The position numbers were made by a program, and so were the translations under genes. Source: Schistosoma haematobium (Eukaryota; Platyhelminthes; Trematoda; Strigeidida; Schistosomatidae). Taken from it: DNA of 64,000 bases. Location: assembly GCF_000699445.3 (NCBI RefSeq), contig NC_067198.1, positions 26,299,536-26,363,535 of the forward strand, read 5' to 3'. This document shows positions 12,660-24,697 of this stretch, one piece after another. The first letter of the stretch is position 1. Each line of letters begins with the position of its first letter. Below the pieces are notes generated by a model that had not been told where the DNA came from, did not search any database, and was given only the letters and a program-made list of their open reading frames with translations.

Positions 12660-12930
12660 GAGAAAATTGTTTTTTTTCGGTAGATTTGCGGGAAGCCTCA
12701 ATAGAAAACTTCATGGAAATTGCATAAAAACCCCAAAATTTCCGCAGGTCCGAGTGAATTTACCCGAATTAATCCTTAAACATTTTGAGTATTTTCTCAA
12801 AATCTCCCCGGAAACTTATGGCACTTCGGGGTTTTTCCTTAAACTTTTGGGAAAACTACAAAACTTTTCACGACTTTGGGGACAACCCCAAAATTTGCCC
12901 GAAATTCCCTAAAGTTTCGCCAAAATAGAA
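12660..12930. repeat. Cluster of TTTCCCC/GGGGAAA-type imperfect palindromes
   Basis: About 270 bp dense in short C-rich or G-rich runs flanked by A/T runs (AAAAACCCCAAAATTTCC, CTTCGGGGTTTTTCC, TTTGGGGACAACCCCAAAA). A similar cluster lies at 25380-25540. It reads as an open frame for 81 codons, which low complexity explains. The class is unknown. Confidence 0.5.
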
Positions 12931-13869
12931 AGATTGGGGACATCTAAACAGGATAACGCAGCAATTCTGATGAGGCCAAGTTCATGGATTCCCTAATACA
13001 AATTCTGTGTAAATTCTTGACAGTACTTCTCGCCAACAAACTCTTAGCCAAAAACAAGGAAATACAAATTAGGTTATACATATTTCTGCCCCAAAAGTGA
13101 TCATTATTATCTGTCCTTTAAAACAGATTCCAGCCTGCTACTTGTGTTTAAAATATAACACACATTAAAAACAAATAAGACAGAAATTACCGGTTTTTCT
13201 AAAATACTACATTATCCACACTCCCGAAATCACCGCCAGTACAAGCACAAATTGACCGAAAATTTCGACGCGTCAAAACAAACTTCTTGCTTGACACTGA
13301 GCATCTCGGATCTTAAACGATTATGTATGAACTGGAAATTCCTTTTCCCTACTACTCATCGATTTGAAACCTGTCAGGTTCAATTTACGTTGACAAGCTC
13401 ATTCTCGTGAATTATCAATATATGCGTTTGAGTAAATAACCTGCAAACGATGTTCTGCATTTATTTTAACATCGACAGCGTTTCGTATCACTATTGCTAA
13501 CTTGTCTCGAGAGTAACACTCTTTGGTTTCTTGTTTCCTCTTTGGTGCTTTTCAGCTAAGTTATCGCACTAATAGCAGCACCCATCCTTTTTCATTCTGT
13601 GTGGACAGTTTCATTATGCCACTTAGAATTCCAACCTTTCGTCTACGAGTTTTATTCTATGTGATAACAATCATCAATTTCTTGGCCTCTGATTGCTCAG
13701 TCACGATACTTTCCCACGACGAAATCACAACTTCATTTCTTCAAGGTCACACTTCTAAACTTTTAGTTAGCCTACCAATTATACTTACAAGTAGAATTGA
13801 ACACGTAGGGCCAATGAAATGTCACTAAGCCTTAGCCAAATCATCCGGTAGTTTGGTCACTGAATATCA

Positions 13870-14402
13870 AACAGATCCTCGCTCCTCGTCAAAGTAGACC
13901 GACGCGCATCATTTGATCGTATGCCATGGACTGGAGCATGTGGTGGTGGTCTCTCTATCTTCGCTGTACTCATTCTTACTAATATATATTGGCATAATAA
14001 CGTCCTTCCTGCTGTACAGCCATCAAAGCAGCCTTAGAACTTTGATACGTCGAAAGTCTAGTGAACATTAGATGCTGACCGCGAGGTGTGACTTTGAAAT
14101 TAGCTGGTTCGTCACACCATACCCGTCTAACTAGAGTAGGCCTCCAATCATTCGACATAGATCATCTACGTTAGCGATCTACAAACATTTACAAAATAAA
14201 AACTATCAACGATATTGACTGATTTTGTAAATGAAGTCAACACAAGTTGATGATCAACCCGACATTCTACCACTATATTATCAACACTCACGAAAATTTT
14301 CGATTTACTTGTCTGGAAAACTGTCAATCTTTTGTCAAGTTCATCCCTCTTGGTTTGACGTAACAGAACGTCGAAATTTATATTGTTTTTTATTACTGCC
14401 AT
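13870..14402 (-). other. Possible short-exon coding remnant, unrecognised
   Basis: Two minus-strand frames lie close together. One is 78 codons (14402-14166) with a plausible composition (KIFVSVDNIVVECRVDHQL). The second begins ATG at 14161 and runs 59 codons to about 13983, including VWCDEPANFKVTPRGQHL. A third piece near 13930-13870 contains RRSTLTRSEDLFDIQ before a stop. A donor-like GTAAGAATG follows the second. This could be a gene with very short introns or a decayed element; no splicing model keeps all three in frame, and no family is recognised. Confidence 0.25.
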
Positions 14403-14499
14403 TGTAAATCATTTCACATTAATATACACTATTAGTCTTCGTCAGGCACATAAACGAATTCCAAGTTCTTTGATTTATTACAACGCGATATCTCCCGAT

Positions 14500-16900
14500 T
14501 ACTGGCCCGAGCCTTCTTGCAAATTATTTGTTGTTTCTGGTCCGTCTGTTCAATAGTATACAGATTATATCTTGTCTCAATCTAGTTTAAAGCCCTAACA
14601 CAATGTGCCAACTAGTTCCATGTTCCAGCCAGTAATGAATGAGTTTGGATTGAGATTAACGGTCTTCGGCAGATGTACGAAAACTATTATTTCACTTGAT
14701 TGGTTGACAAGCAAAAAAGAGATGACGAACATAATGGGACCTGTCTGATATATTCCTTATTCAACTTAACATAAAAAGGATATATGGGTAAATAGATGAC
14801 TAACGTGACCACAACTCACAAACAATCGGGAAAGTACAATAACATTCAATTCAAGGACCGTTGTAGGAAAATGGGGCACGAAAGCTTGTGTTTAAATTAC
14901 AACCTATTTTAGCATTGATTGTTTTTCAAACTCAGCTAACTGGTTCAACCAATGTGAATAACTAACCAACTACAATTGTATTTGGCTATCGTTGCTTTTC
15001 AACAATTATTAGCGACATGTAAATCCCCCTGTCAAAATATGTAACACTTGTCAGGATAGCCACAAGGCACATATACATATAAAGTGTGTGCTTGATGTTA
15101 GTAAGAATCGACCGGCTACCGATGATTTATACATTATTTATCATCACAAACTACCTTCTTCAACTTTTTTACTTGACCACTGCCTGTCTTATTGCTGAGT
15201 TCTATGGCCAGAAGGAAAATATGAGTGCCAGAGGTTTGTGATTTAGCTTGGATTGTTCGTTCGGTTTTCGCCACGTATTTGGCTTGAATTAATTCAGACT
15301 TATGCCGTGTCAGTCTATATTGCAGTAGGAATTCAAGAATTAACTCATTATTACTTCTTGTTCGATTCTAGTTTTTCTATGTTTGTGTACTTTCAAACAC
15401 TGGGAGCTTCAAATCCCCATCACATAACTATGATTAGATTATACCATGTTTATTATGCTTGATTGAATATTACGGTTGCTTTCACATTGAACAGTCCCGT
15501 TGCACTTAAATCGAGGTTACGCATATTTGTGTTTTGTAGGGTGACATAATATAAAAAGGCGTGTTGCATTTATGCGAATTACTTTCACTTAAGTCCTGAC
15601 AAGTGACTCCATCGAACTGCAGAACATGATATGTTAATGATTGGTAGATGTGAAATCTTTCTCATCAGCTGGTATAGATTAGACGGAATACAGGTGGGGG
15701 TAAAATCGAATAAACGTGATTTGCCCCTTTTGTTCTCATGATATGGTTGTATCTGTGTCTCGCAGTTGGTTCTCAATGTGTACTTCAAGCGCCAATGCAC
15801 TTAGCTGCTGAGTCTAGATTGCCACTAACTTGCGCAACGTGTATGACTTGTAATTTTATTTAAAACAGTTTGCACTGCCTGTTCGTTGATATTTTCAACC
15901 AAAATTTACAGTTTTGGTTCGCATGTGGGCGTGCTTTACAGACTGCTCCAACATTATTGTTATGACACCTGCTGATAAAGACTACCTGAAAATTTACTGG
16001 CGGCGTAAACCACGGCACGGATCTCATCCCTTTCGGAAAATAAGTCCTGGATTCCACAGCTAGTCTGTACCGACCTGTATCTCCATGGCGACACCTGTGT
16101 GCCGATAAAGGATCAAACCTCAGTCAACGATGTTGATCATTTCAAACTATATCATTTTCATTCAACAGACTTTTCTAAAATGGTGGCGGTACTCTCGTCG
16201 AGACGTTAGTCACATTGGTGAGCACTGTTTTTTTACTAAGGTTCACTTTCGGTTCGCTCATATTACGATTCAGCTTAGCAACTGCAAGCATATCATGAAC
16301 AATTTGTTTGCGGTTTATTTGTATGCCATAAGGGTTATGCAAACTTGTACATGTTCTTAGGATTTCCTAAGAATTCCCTAAAGTTTTAATTTGCATACAT
16401 ACTTGTTGATACGAATTCCACTATCCAACTTATTTAAATAAACGAGCGTCCATTACTACCGTTAGCATACATGAAATCCATGTTATTTCGCCATGATCTT
16501 TTCGCATGCGTCCAAACTATGGTGGTTATATAACTTCAATGTCGCACACTGTGTATTTTACGAAAAACATGCTGTATAGCTAAATGTTAAATTTATCAAT
16601 AAGTGAGTAGCAATCTTTGCGTGAAAATTCTAATTTAAACCACTTAGTCCATCACGGTATACTGCGTAATCCCACCGGTTATTTGGGTAGACAAACCAAC
16701 ATGTATGGTCAGAAACATTTGAAGAATCATAGTGACATTGACTTCTAACCACATTATCTTTTGGAGCCGAACACACGTTAATTGAGAAGATATGCATTTA
16801 AAATGACGTGACCACTCTATACAACTCCTTGATTTTCATATTAAATATGTTATTTTCTGAGATAGTGGCGAAGATCTGTAGTTCATTTGGATGTTTTTGA
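14500..16900. other. Unassigned stretch, probably repeat-derived
   Basis: No gene recognised. ORFs of 60-76 codons (for example 15253-15462, 16130-16360) lack motifs. A minus-strand run near 14440-14560 (QQIICKKARASNREISRC) has coding-like composition and may belong to the remnant just below it. Confidence 0.3.
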
Positions 16901-16905
16901 GGGAG

Positions 16906-17217
16906 TTTTGTCCTCTGAGATGGATGGTTAGGTCGTGGAGCTTCAGTAGTTCTTCGGAATGACATCATCAACACAAACTTTGGGTAGAAGTAAGGTGTTC
17001 GAAGTTATCCACATGTGGTTCACAGCTTTTCCCGTAGACATCGATGTTGTCAACCTGAACCAATCAACACCGATTTTTACAGGAAAAGCTGTGAACCACA
17101 TGTGGAGAAAATCCAACGCTTCACTTCCATCCGAAGTTTGTGCTGATGACGTCGTTCCGAAGAATTAATAAAGCCCCACCACCAAACCATCCATCTCAAG
17201 GAACAAAAGTGAGCCAA
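16906..17217. repeat. Foldback element with arms of about 125 bp
   Basis: The left arm (16906-17032) and right arm (17082-17217) are reverse complements at roughly 80% identity around a spacer of about 49 bp. The 24 bases at 17009-17032 are an exact reverse complement of 17082-17105 and contain the small palindrome CCACATGTGG. A single diverged arm occurs at 36636-36725, so this is a dispersed family rather than a chance hairpin. No coding content; probably a non-autonomous DNA element. Confidence 0.75.
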
Positions 17218-17240
17218 AATGTTATTATATATTATATTTT

Positions 17241-17352
17241 CAGAAGGCCCTAGAAGTAACCACCGACTACCAGTAGAACGAGTCAGTGTAGACAATGATG
17301 TAACTTTATAAGAGTTCAGATAAATCAGGTAATCACATAATGGCAGGTTCAC
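17241..17352 (+). repeat. LTR-like segment
   Basis: Contains AGATAAATCAGGTAATCACA followed by TAATGGCAGGTTCACAA. Reverse-complement versions occur at 20440-20637, and a diverged same-strand version at 18735-18870. Together they suggest LTR fragments around the integrase remnant at 17539-17770. Confidence 0.5.
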
Positions 17353-17538
17353 AATTTGGAGATAGTATTTATTACTATAGAAGCGCAGACAGATGTATAT
17401 ACAGTGCCGTAGACCTAAATCCGACTGAATAACCGGCTGTCTTCAACAAAATACAGACTCTTCAGCATTATACAAGCCAGTCATAACGATTTTTCAACAT
17501 CTTCATATATTAATGTTAGGACTCGAGTATTATAAGTT

Positions 17539-17770
17539 GTGATTTATAAACTGGTCGATCGCCTCAAGGCTGCATATTTAAGAAAGAAACCATATGTATG
17601 TAGAGTTTCCTTCGGTACAACAGAAAGACACGAGTCCCGTAATCACGATACTTCACCAGGTATCAACAATCACGATGAAACTTCGGTGGTATCTGACAGC
17701 CGGCAAAAGACAACGCGTTCTGGAAGAAGAGTATGGTCTCCAGAACACTTTAACGATTACCGCACATAGG
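17539..17770 (+). mobile_element. LTR-retrotransposon pol C-terminal remnant
   Basis: A 76-codon frame ends at TAG (17767-17769). It begins with DRLKAAYL and ends with TRSGRRVWSPEHFNDY. The VDRLKPAYL-like start and the TRSGR-V-P-H-Y end are typical of the integrase C-terminus of Gypsy-type pol proteins. No other pol domain lies upstream, so this is an internally deleted copy. Confidence 0.55.
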
Positions 17771-18049
17771 GCACCACAGAACATTTTGGTTTGTTCCGAT
17801 TTTTTGCATTATTATGCCAAGAAAAAAAATTTTTTGCTAATAATGTGCTGATATATGTATCTACATTTTCTTCCAAAAACAAAATCTAAAAATCATCATT
17901 ATGTGAAGTTTCTTTTCACGTTACTGAATGTTAACAAAACCCATATATATCAGTTCATTTTCCTTTCACCTCTAGTTTTCTGTCCTTTTAGTGGCACTGA
18001 TCCCTAACCGTACGACCTTCGATTATTTTTTATTTTAACACATAGATAT

Positions 18050-18530
18050 TAGTACAAGGAGGCACCAAATACATATGCGCCACACAAATCTCATCTGATA
18101 TGTGTGAGGGCTGTGATACTGCCCGAGTGCCCGAACCGAGGCAGGTGGTTTCCTTAGGGAGCCACTCCCCGAGCTTTCGACCTGAAGGCTTGATCCACAA
18201 GGCAGTGAAGCATCGTAAGGAGGTGCAGTCCCATGGTAGCCGGTGACCAACAATTGGTTCATACGCCATTTGTTTCCGCAGGATACTGGAGCCCATGTGC
18301 ACCATTGGCTTGGAATCCGGTTAAAGCGCAGGACATTCGCTTTTCGTTTTCTCATTTCCATAAGCAACACCCCCGCCACGAGAAGGCAGTGAGTAGGACT
18401 TCCCTGGCAGAGGGCATATGTGAGAGAATTTCGAGAGGAAGAGAGGACTCTCCCCACTCTCGGCCGTACCAGGGCATTTGGGGGCCTTCGAAGCTCAGCG
18501 TATAGATAAAGGAAGGATTTACATTTAACA
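18050..18530. repeat. GC-rich repeat-like block
   Basis: Clearly richer in G+C than its surroundings and open in several frames on both strands (up to 167 codons on minus). I treat it as a fragment of a dispersed repeat, because composition changes sharply at both ends and no frame shows a domain. It lies between the integrase remnant and an LTR-like segment. Confidence 0.5.
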
Positions 18531-18734
18531 TATAACACTAAGAGAAGGCCATAGCAGCAACGCAGGAACGTTTAATCGAAGTGGCATGACTCGGTCGTGC
18601 TGGCGTTGTTACACCATGGAACGTCTTGTTGTTCTGTCGTATATGTTACTCCCTTCCCAGTTCGAAGTGTGTTTTTCAGAAGTGTCGGATGTCATATTGC
18701 CCATCATCACGATAGGACACGTCGCCGTAGACTA

Positions 18735-18870
18735 TAATGTGACTTCTACATATGACTATGTAGATTAAGTAGTCACATCATGACGAACCTACAATTTTGG
18801 GATTAGGTCGATTATTATGGTAGCAAAGATAAATGTATTAAAATCATGTAGACCACAACCCTACATACTT
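18735..18870 (+). repeat. LTR-like segment, diverged
   Basis: AATGTGACTTCTACATATGA, then AAGTAGTCACATCATGACG and GGGATTAGGTCGATTATT, align with the reverse complement of 20440-20600 and with 17290-17420. Likely the second LTR of the deleted element. Confidence 0.45.
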
Positions 18871-19089
18871 ACTCATGTGCGAGTGTATTCTCGCCATGTA
18901 CTCACGATTCCGTTTTGTTTTCCAGGACGGCAGGGAAAGATGAATAAACCGATGAAATTTGCGATGAATCAAAATTTTCGTTGTACTTTTCTGATTTTTA
19001 TTATGTACCACATGGTTTCTTATATCAGGGAAGAATGTGTACCAACAATAAATTCACCAGATCCAAAACTCTGGCTGGCCATGTCCTAA

Positions 19090-20435
19090 GGTCATCACTA
19101 TCCCACTAGAGGGAAGTGTCACGTCCAAGTTTTTGCTAGTTCCCTTTATTGAAGTACGACATGTCGATCTATTTGCAATTCACGAACCCAAATTAACAAT
19201 AAGACCAAATTCATATTAGATACCAAAGTTTATTCGCGATTTATAAATAGTCGACCCAAATGTCGTTCTAACAACAATAATTATAACAATTACACAACAA
19301 ACCTTCGATTTTGTAGGTTACCGGAGCGAAAACTTCCAAATACCAAACCAATGACAAAGAGAAACCAAAATGTCCGAAATTAATGATATAAACAAATAAG
19401 TTCAAAAGTTAAGTAGAACAAATACATCCAAAACACAGTAAAATTATTAATATACAAAAAAGGTTTTAATCAGACAAATGCCTTCAGTTCTCTCGTAACA
19501 GGAAGTGAGCTGTAGCGCTAAATATACCCCAAAAATAAATAGTTCTGTAAGTCCTCGATATTAATGGAAATTGGTCTGAATAATTTTTTGTGATTATCTA
19601 GGTTTTTCGACTCGTAGATTTTCTGTGGTCAATAACACATAATTACTCTTACGAGCCCATGAATAGTTGACGGATTTCACAATTAATCAAAACTATTTTC
19701 AGTGCATACTTAGGACCCCATCTGTAAAAAGATCACGTTATATCGCCTTACCATAGGAATAATGTGACCCTTTCTGGGTATGTTCAAAGGTGTTAGACCA
19801 AAAGGATAAGCCCATCAAAAACAAACCACATTTAGCTCACTGGAAGCTCTTGCAGATCACCAACACAGGCGTTTTTTGCCTAAGACCGGAAGTCTTCCCA
19901 GGTGAAAGGGGATGATATAACTTCTTAGCTTACGTCGAAGTCAGGCATTGTGGTGTATGCTTAACCTGGGTTATGCCATCAGGATTACCAGCCGAATCAA
20001 CTTCTTAAGTTACTAGCTGTAATAAATTCTCTTTACAGAAAAGATAATTGACTGTTTAGAAAAATGCAAGGGGAAACCACTGCCGCATGCGCCTGCGCAT
20101 GGCATGCAATTGATTTTGGCCTTCAGAACCTTGAAGAAAATCGATAAATTGTTGGACATCATGCGACCTGCCTAGTGAATTATTCGCTTAGGGCTCATCA
20201 ACTTCTCAGCGGCCTTACACTCTTAATGTACAGCCAGTGTAATAAGATAAGGGGAGAGACTATTAAAATGCATCATATTGTTCATAGTTCCCTTTAACCA
20301 AGTGGGCCACTGATACAACTTCGCAATAAGTCCCACCTAAAAACACTTTAATCACTAATCCTTAGTAAATAATTCTCGGTGACTACCATAGTTCTGTGGG
20401 TATTACAGAGGTCACTTTATGTGTTCCTGGCAAAG
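19090..20435. other. Unassigned intergenic stretch
   Basis: No coding frame of note. The one structure seen is GCATGCGCCTGCGCATGGC with nearby GCATGC repeats at about 20087-20107, a short GC-rich palindrome. Confidence 0.35.
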
Positions 20436-20439
20436 TAAA

Positions 20440-20637
20440 GTATATGTGTAAGAATGATATCTAGGCCAGTATTAAGTGCATTTGTATTCGCTACCAGGAT
20501 AAGACGTAATCCAAAAGCTGTAGACCTGCCATTATGAGATTACCTGATTTATCAGACCTCACATGAAGTCACACAATTGTCTACGTTGATTCGTTCTACT
20601 GGTAGTCGGTGGTTACTGCTAGGGCCTTCTGAAAAAT
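20440..20637 (-). repeat. LTR-like segment, inverted copy
   Basis: The reverse complement carries ATTGTGTGACTTCATGTG, TGATAAATCAGGTAATC and TCATAATGGCAGGTCTACA. It matches 17241-17352 in inverted orientation, including the flank AGAAGGCCCTAG.AGTAACCACCGACTACCAGTAG, so the pair brackets 3 kb of mixed retroelement debris. Confidence 0.5.
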
Positions 20638-20639
20638 AC

Positions 20640-23350
20640 ATTTGGGCTAGGAAGAAAATAACGTATTCAATATGAAAAGCAGTAGGTTGTATAGAGTTAC
20701 CACGCCTGCATAGACGAGCCGTGCTATATCGACAAAGTGTTCTACATTCACCATTCCTGATCTTCTACAAGTGTTAAGTGTTGAACGGATATCCTTTCAA
20801 ATAACGCATGTTCAGCTTCAAGGACTGTTTGTTTGTGGGTCAGCACCATTACATATGGACAAATTAATCAGATTTAGGCTCTTGTTGACTTTCGCTATAC
20901 TACCACCGAGCATTTGTACATCATGGATGATTCTAGCTTGATTCGTTATTCGTGACAAAACTCCTCGTTAATCGTATGTTCATTTGTTTTTATTACAAAT
21001 TCCTACATAACCGAACACTTTTCTTACTGGCTCAAAGTAGTTTGAAGTCGTCATACGTAACCAACACCCTCCCGCTACACAGACACTGGTCTCAAAGAAC
21101 AAACAGTTAAAGGTTGAGGTTGCAGGGTCATTTGAATGTGGAGGAGGAAGGTTCGAGGCACGGACTGGCGGGTAAGCCACGGATTTTCGCGCACACGTTA
21201 CATATTGTCGTGGATTTTTTGTGTCGTTATTTATCAGCTATTAACAGGCTTTTTTGCATGACACATCAATTTCTGTATTGTTAGTGCTTGTAACATAGTT
21301 TTTATTCCAATTTATTGGCAGTTTGACGTATTTCTTGCTCACCACATAAGTAAATCTGAAGTTAGCTTAATATAGTTATTTGTAACAATACAAACTCAAG
21401 CAAGTAAAGTTCACCGTGTTACTAGTCAAAAAATACATCACAGATTGAGTTTTCATGAAAATGAACCGTAAAATCTTTTACATATGGTTCACCTCCTTGA
21501 TTGCGGTGACGGTGAACATGGATGTCGGTAGTTGTTTATAAAATGTAAGTAGAAGCAATCAAGCGTTAACCTAATTGTGAATATTATATAACTTGTTTGT
21601 ATTTAGCCATAAACAGTTATATCCATTAGAGGTACCATTGTTTTGTACTGAAGTGACATAATTATGTAACGTATCTGAGAAAAATTATGTGAGTGACAAT
21701 TGACGTTTATAGTGTTGTCCAGCGGCTTTGTGAACGTCTGCAGTAATAGTGTATAACACCACATCAAGTAGGAACAAAATCTTCATGAGTAAAACGATCG
21801 GTGTTTCTTTTGAGCATGGTGACACAACCATGTTTTTTAGTTAATACTGATTTGTGACGTGTCTGTTATAGGGTTCACAAATGAGTTATTATAAACTCTT
21901 CACTCCGTCTCGGTAATACAGTTGTTGTGTTACTTAGGAAGTTATGAATGAATGTCACTACTTGTAAATAAAAGACTTATAGGCACAGTCTGTTACTTGC
22001 TATTTGATTAACTTATTGAATATGATACTGAGAACAAAGTTTAATTGTTTGTCTCAAAACGGATTTGTTGTTTTTCAGAATAGTATGAAGCTTATGGAAT
22101 TTAGGATTACGGAAGATCGTGTGGAAAACCGGTTTACAAGTTTACGATAACTGTTTTATATTCCCTACTGTTATGTTCATTCATCTAATGAATTATTTAA
22201 ATATAAATATAACAACCATACTCAGTGTTTTACATTATAAATCCTGTAAGTTTGTATAATTATGGTCTAAATAAAGCCAAAACAAATATTGACGCAGAAT
22301 CATGTGACTGCATTACATTTCGTGGTTTCTCACAAGTTGCATACAACTGAATATGCATTATAATTTAAGATTGAGGGAAGAAATAGTATGAAAGATAATA
22401 GAAAGCAAAGAATTGGAATGACCTAGGTTATCAATAATAACTATACATATGTATATGCTTGAACAGGTCAAAGGTCATTTGGTGTTAGACTTAAGGGAAC
22501 ATAAAGGATGGGTGGTGTAATAGTCGAGTGAAGCTCAGAAGCATACAAGATAAATTGTGTGATAATTCTAGATGTAATGAATAAATCAGTGAATTAAGAA
22601 CTAATAAGATAAGTGAAGACAATCTGAAGAGTTAACATAATTTAGCAAAGAAGTGTGGGTGGAAGGGTGGTCTAAGGATTACGTAATCCATCTTATCAGG
22701 GAACTAGCTGCATGAAATTGTCTAGTTCCATACTAATACTAACTTGATAATGGACGTAATCTGACAACGAAAAATATGTAAGGCGGTTGTTTAATCTGTA
22801 AGGTTTTACGTGGAAGTCGCATTGTTGTTTTATTTGACTCGTTGATTCGTCACAATGAACAACGATATAACGCTAAATTCTAACGACAGTTCGTAACTAA
22901 TACAGTAGTACAAATTCTTAATTTTCACACACAATTATTCGTTAAAGCGATTGGTAAACCTCCCCATGAAAGTATGAAGAAGACGAAAATAAAAAATGAG
23001 AAAAAGTTTATTGATTTTTCATGACTACTAAAGTGGAAAGATAAGTTTACAAGTTGTATAAATAGTGGTATAAAATAAAGCCACAAAGAACTGTTAATCG
23101 TAAACCTGCTGTCTAGCTGTTTATAATTCTTAAGTAAAAATTGTAGACTTTTCTCTCCACGTGATTCGCGAAGCGTTCACCATATTTCTCAACAATTAGT
23201 TGTTTGCACATTCTTTGGAGCCGTTGAAGTTGTATATATTCTTTACTCCGTCTCCGTAATGAAATTGCTGTGTTGTTTTGTAAGTTGTACCTATTGTCTA
23301 ATTGCCATCTGCAGCAACACCTAAGAAGTTGATGAGCTATGCAGTTTATA
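20640..23350. other. AT-rich stretch downstream of the MULE-derived gene
   Basis: No gene recognised. A diverged direct repeat is visible: TTCACTCCGTCTCGGTAATA at about 21899 and TTTACTCCGTCTCCGTAATG at about 23242, each followed by TG-rich sequence. They are 1.3 kb apart and could mark an element boundary. Confidence 0.35.
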
Positions 23351-23352
23351 TT

Positions 23353-24697
23353 TTATAATTTAAATAGCTTACCTGTTAGATTTCGTCTTTTAACATATGC
23401 CAGCAGGAGATGGCGGCACGGATATCGACACATATTAAACGTGCTACAATTACATTGACAAATACTTACATCGACTTCGTAATGTTGTCCGCGGTCAACC
23501 ATAAACAACCACTCGCCGCTTTCATATTCGAAGTTAACGAAACGCATTTTTTTAAGTTCATATAACACCTTGGATCTTGCAAATGGAGTCAACATGTTAA
23601 GCAAGGGGATAAGGCGCTGTGGAGCATCATAATTGTATGTTCTTCCACTGATTATTTGGTCTTCAATGCTTTTTCTAGAGAAAGTCATTGAACTCCACTT
23701 CAAAGCCTTGTACATGCACTTGTGCAACCTGTCGGTTTTGCGTACATATCTTTTTATCTGCCTATTTAATGACTCAACACGATTATTCGTGTTGTTACCC
23801 AAAGTTAAAACACTGCCGTAAAAGACACGCGCCCACATTGTTTTACGTGGCATCCAGAAACGTGATAGGTACTGGCCTATCACTCTGCTGAAGCATATTG
23901 CCGTAATACATCCATTTTCTACATGCTCTCTAACTTCACCGTTTTGTCGCATCATGTGCATTACCTGCTGCCGAGTCCAACCTGAAATATATTTATATAC
24001 ACTTACCAGTGGAGAGTTCAGCTTTCATATTTTTGACATCAGCAGCGGTCACCTGCTTACCTGTTCTTTCCTTAATACTTTCTATAACTTCATCCGTCGA
24101 CTGACAGTGCAATATAACTGGTTTCAAGTTTTCTTTTTCTTCTGATGACAATCTTCTACTCAACGGATCACAAACCATCCACGAACTAGTACACGGATGA
24201 TTGTGAGACTTGTAAGATTTTATAACGTATTGCTGACCCTCCAATCTTACACGAAACATCGATTGGCAATTTAAAAACTTAGACCTTAAATATAAAACAT
24301 TAGTTAGAGTCCTCACGGTTTTTTATTCACATTCAGACCTGATTTACGTTTACGACCAAACGTGCAACGAAACACTACGAACAAGTATTTATATCTCACA
24401 TCCTTCAACAATCTACTTTCTGCGTGAACATAGTGTGTATGGGTCATCTGAGAAAACATAGATTTATCCTATCATACTTTATGGAAATCCTTTAGCGCAT
24501 TATCTAATTCAATCCAGCTTCCGAATCTCTTGTTCAGCATAATACGTTGGAACGCGTCGCTTACGTCCACTGAAATTTCACTTGAGCATGAAGCACTAGA
24601 GACAACACGCAATAGTTATTAAAAAAAGGTTATTCCTTGAAAAAAATTAACTGAAGGAAGAACAACAAATATTTAGGACTTACCCTTCAGTTGACAT
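23353..24697 (-). CDS. MULE-transposase-derived SWIM protein lacking the DDE core
   Basis: Five exons join in frame: 24697-24684, 24595-24478, 24447-24317, 24284-24007 and 23981-23353, giving 389 residues. The introns are about 88, 30, 32 and 25 bp, each GT...AG, and each is needed to keep the frame. Exon 2 has the FAR1-like start (MLNKRFGSWIELDNALKDF). Exons 3-4 hold its Cys/His region (FRCTFGRKRKSG, then SMFRVRLEGQQYVIKSYKSH with HNHP). Exon 5 has LGNNTNNRVESLNRQIKRY, typical of the segment after the MULE catalytic region, and a SWIM zinc finger CxC...CxH (CQCNCSTFNMCRYPCRHLL). The roughly 200-residue DDE region expected in between is absent; only the 25-bp intron lies there. It could be a domesticated DNA-binding protein or an internally deleted transposon. 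An alternative donor near the 3' end (ACAG/GTAAGC) could change the last residues. Confidence 0.78.

Noticed and set aside
12660..12912. 81-codon plus ORF as a gene
   Set aside because: The frame is a by-product of repeated CCCC/AAAA and TTTT/GGGG blocks.
17140..17165. CTGATGACGTCGTTCCGAAG as a hammerhead core
   Set aside because: It lacks GAAA after a paired stem II and has no matching stem I; it is part of a foldback arm.
18035..18538. 167-codon minus-strand ORF
   Set aside because: Overlapping long frames exist on both strands in this GC-rich block, no domain is visible, and it looks like a dispersed repeat fragment.
24313..24324. Apparent frameshift in an A6 run that would make the MULE-derived gene a pseudogene
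   Set aside because: A 32-bp intron (24316-24285, GTGAGG...TTTAAG) joins the flanking frames exactly and continues the conserved FAR1-like region, so no base change is needed.
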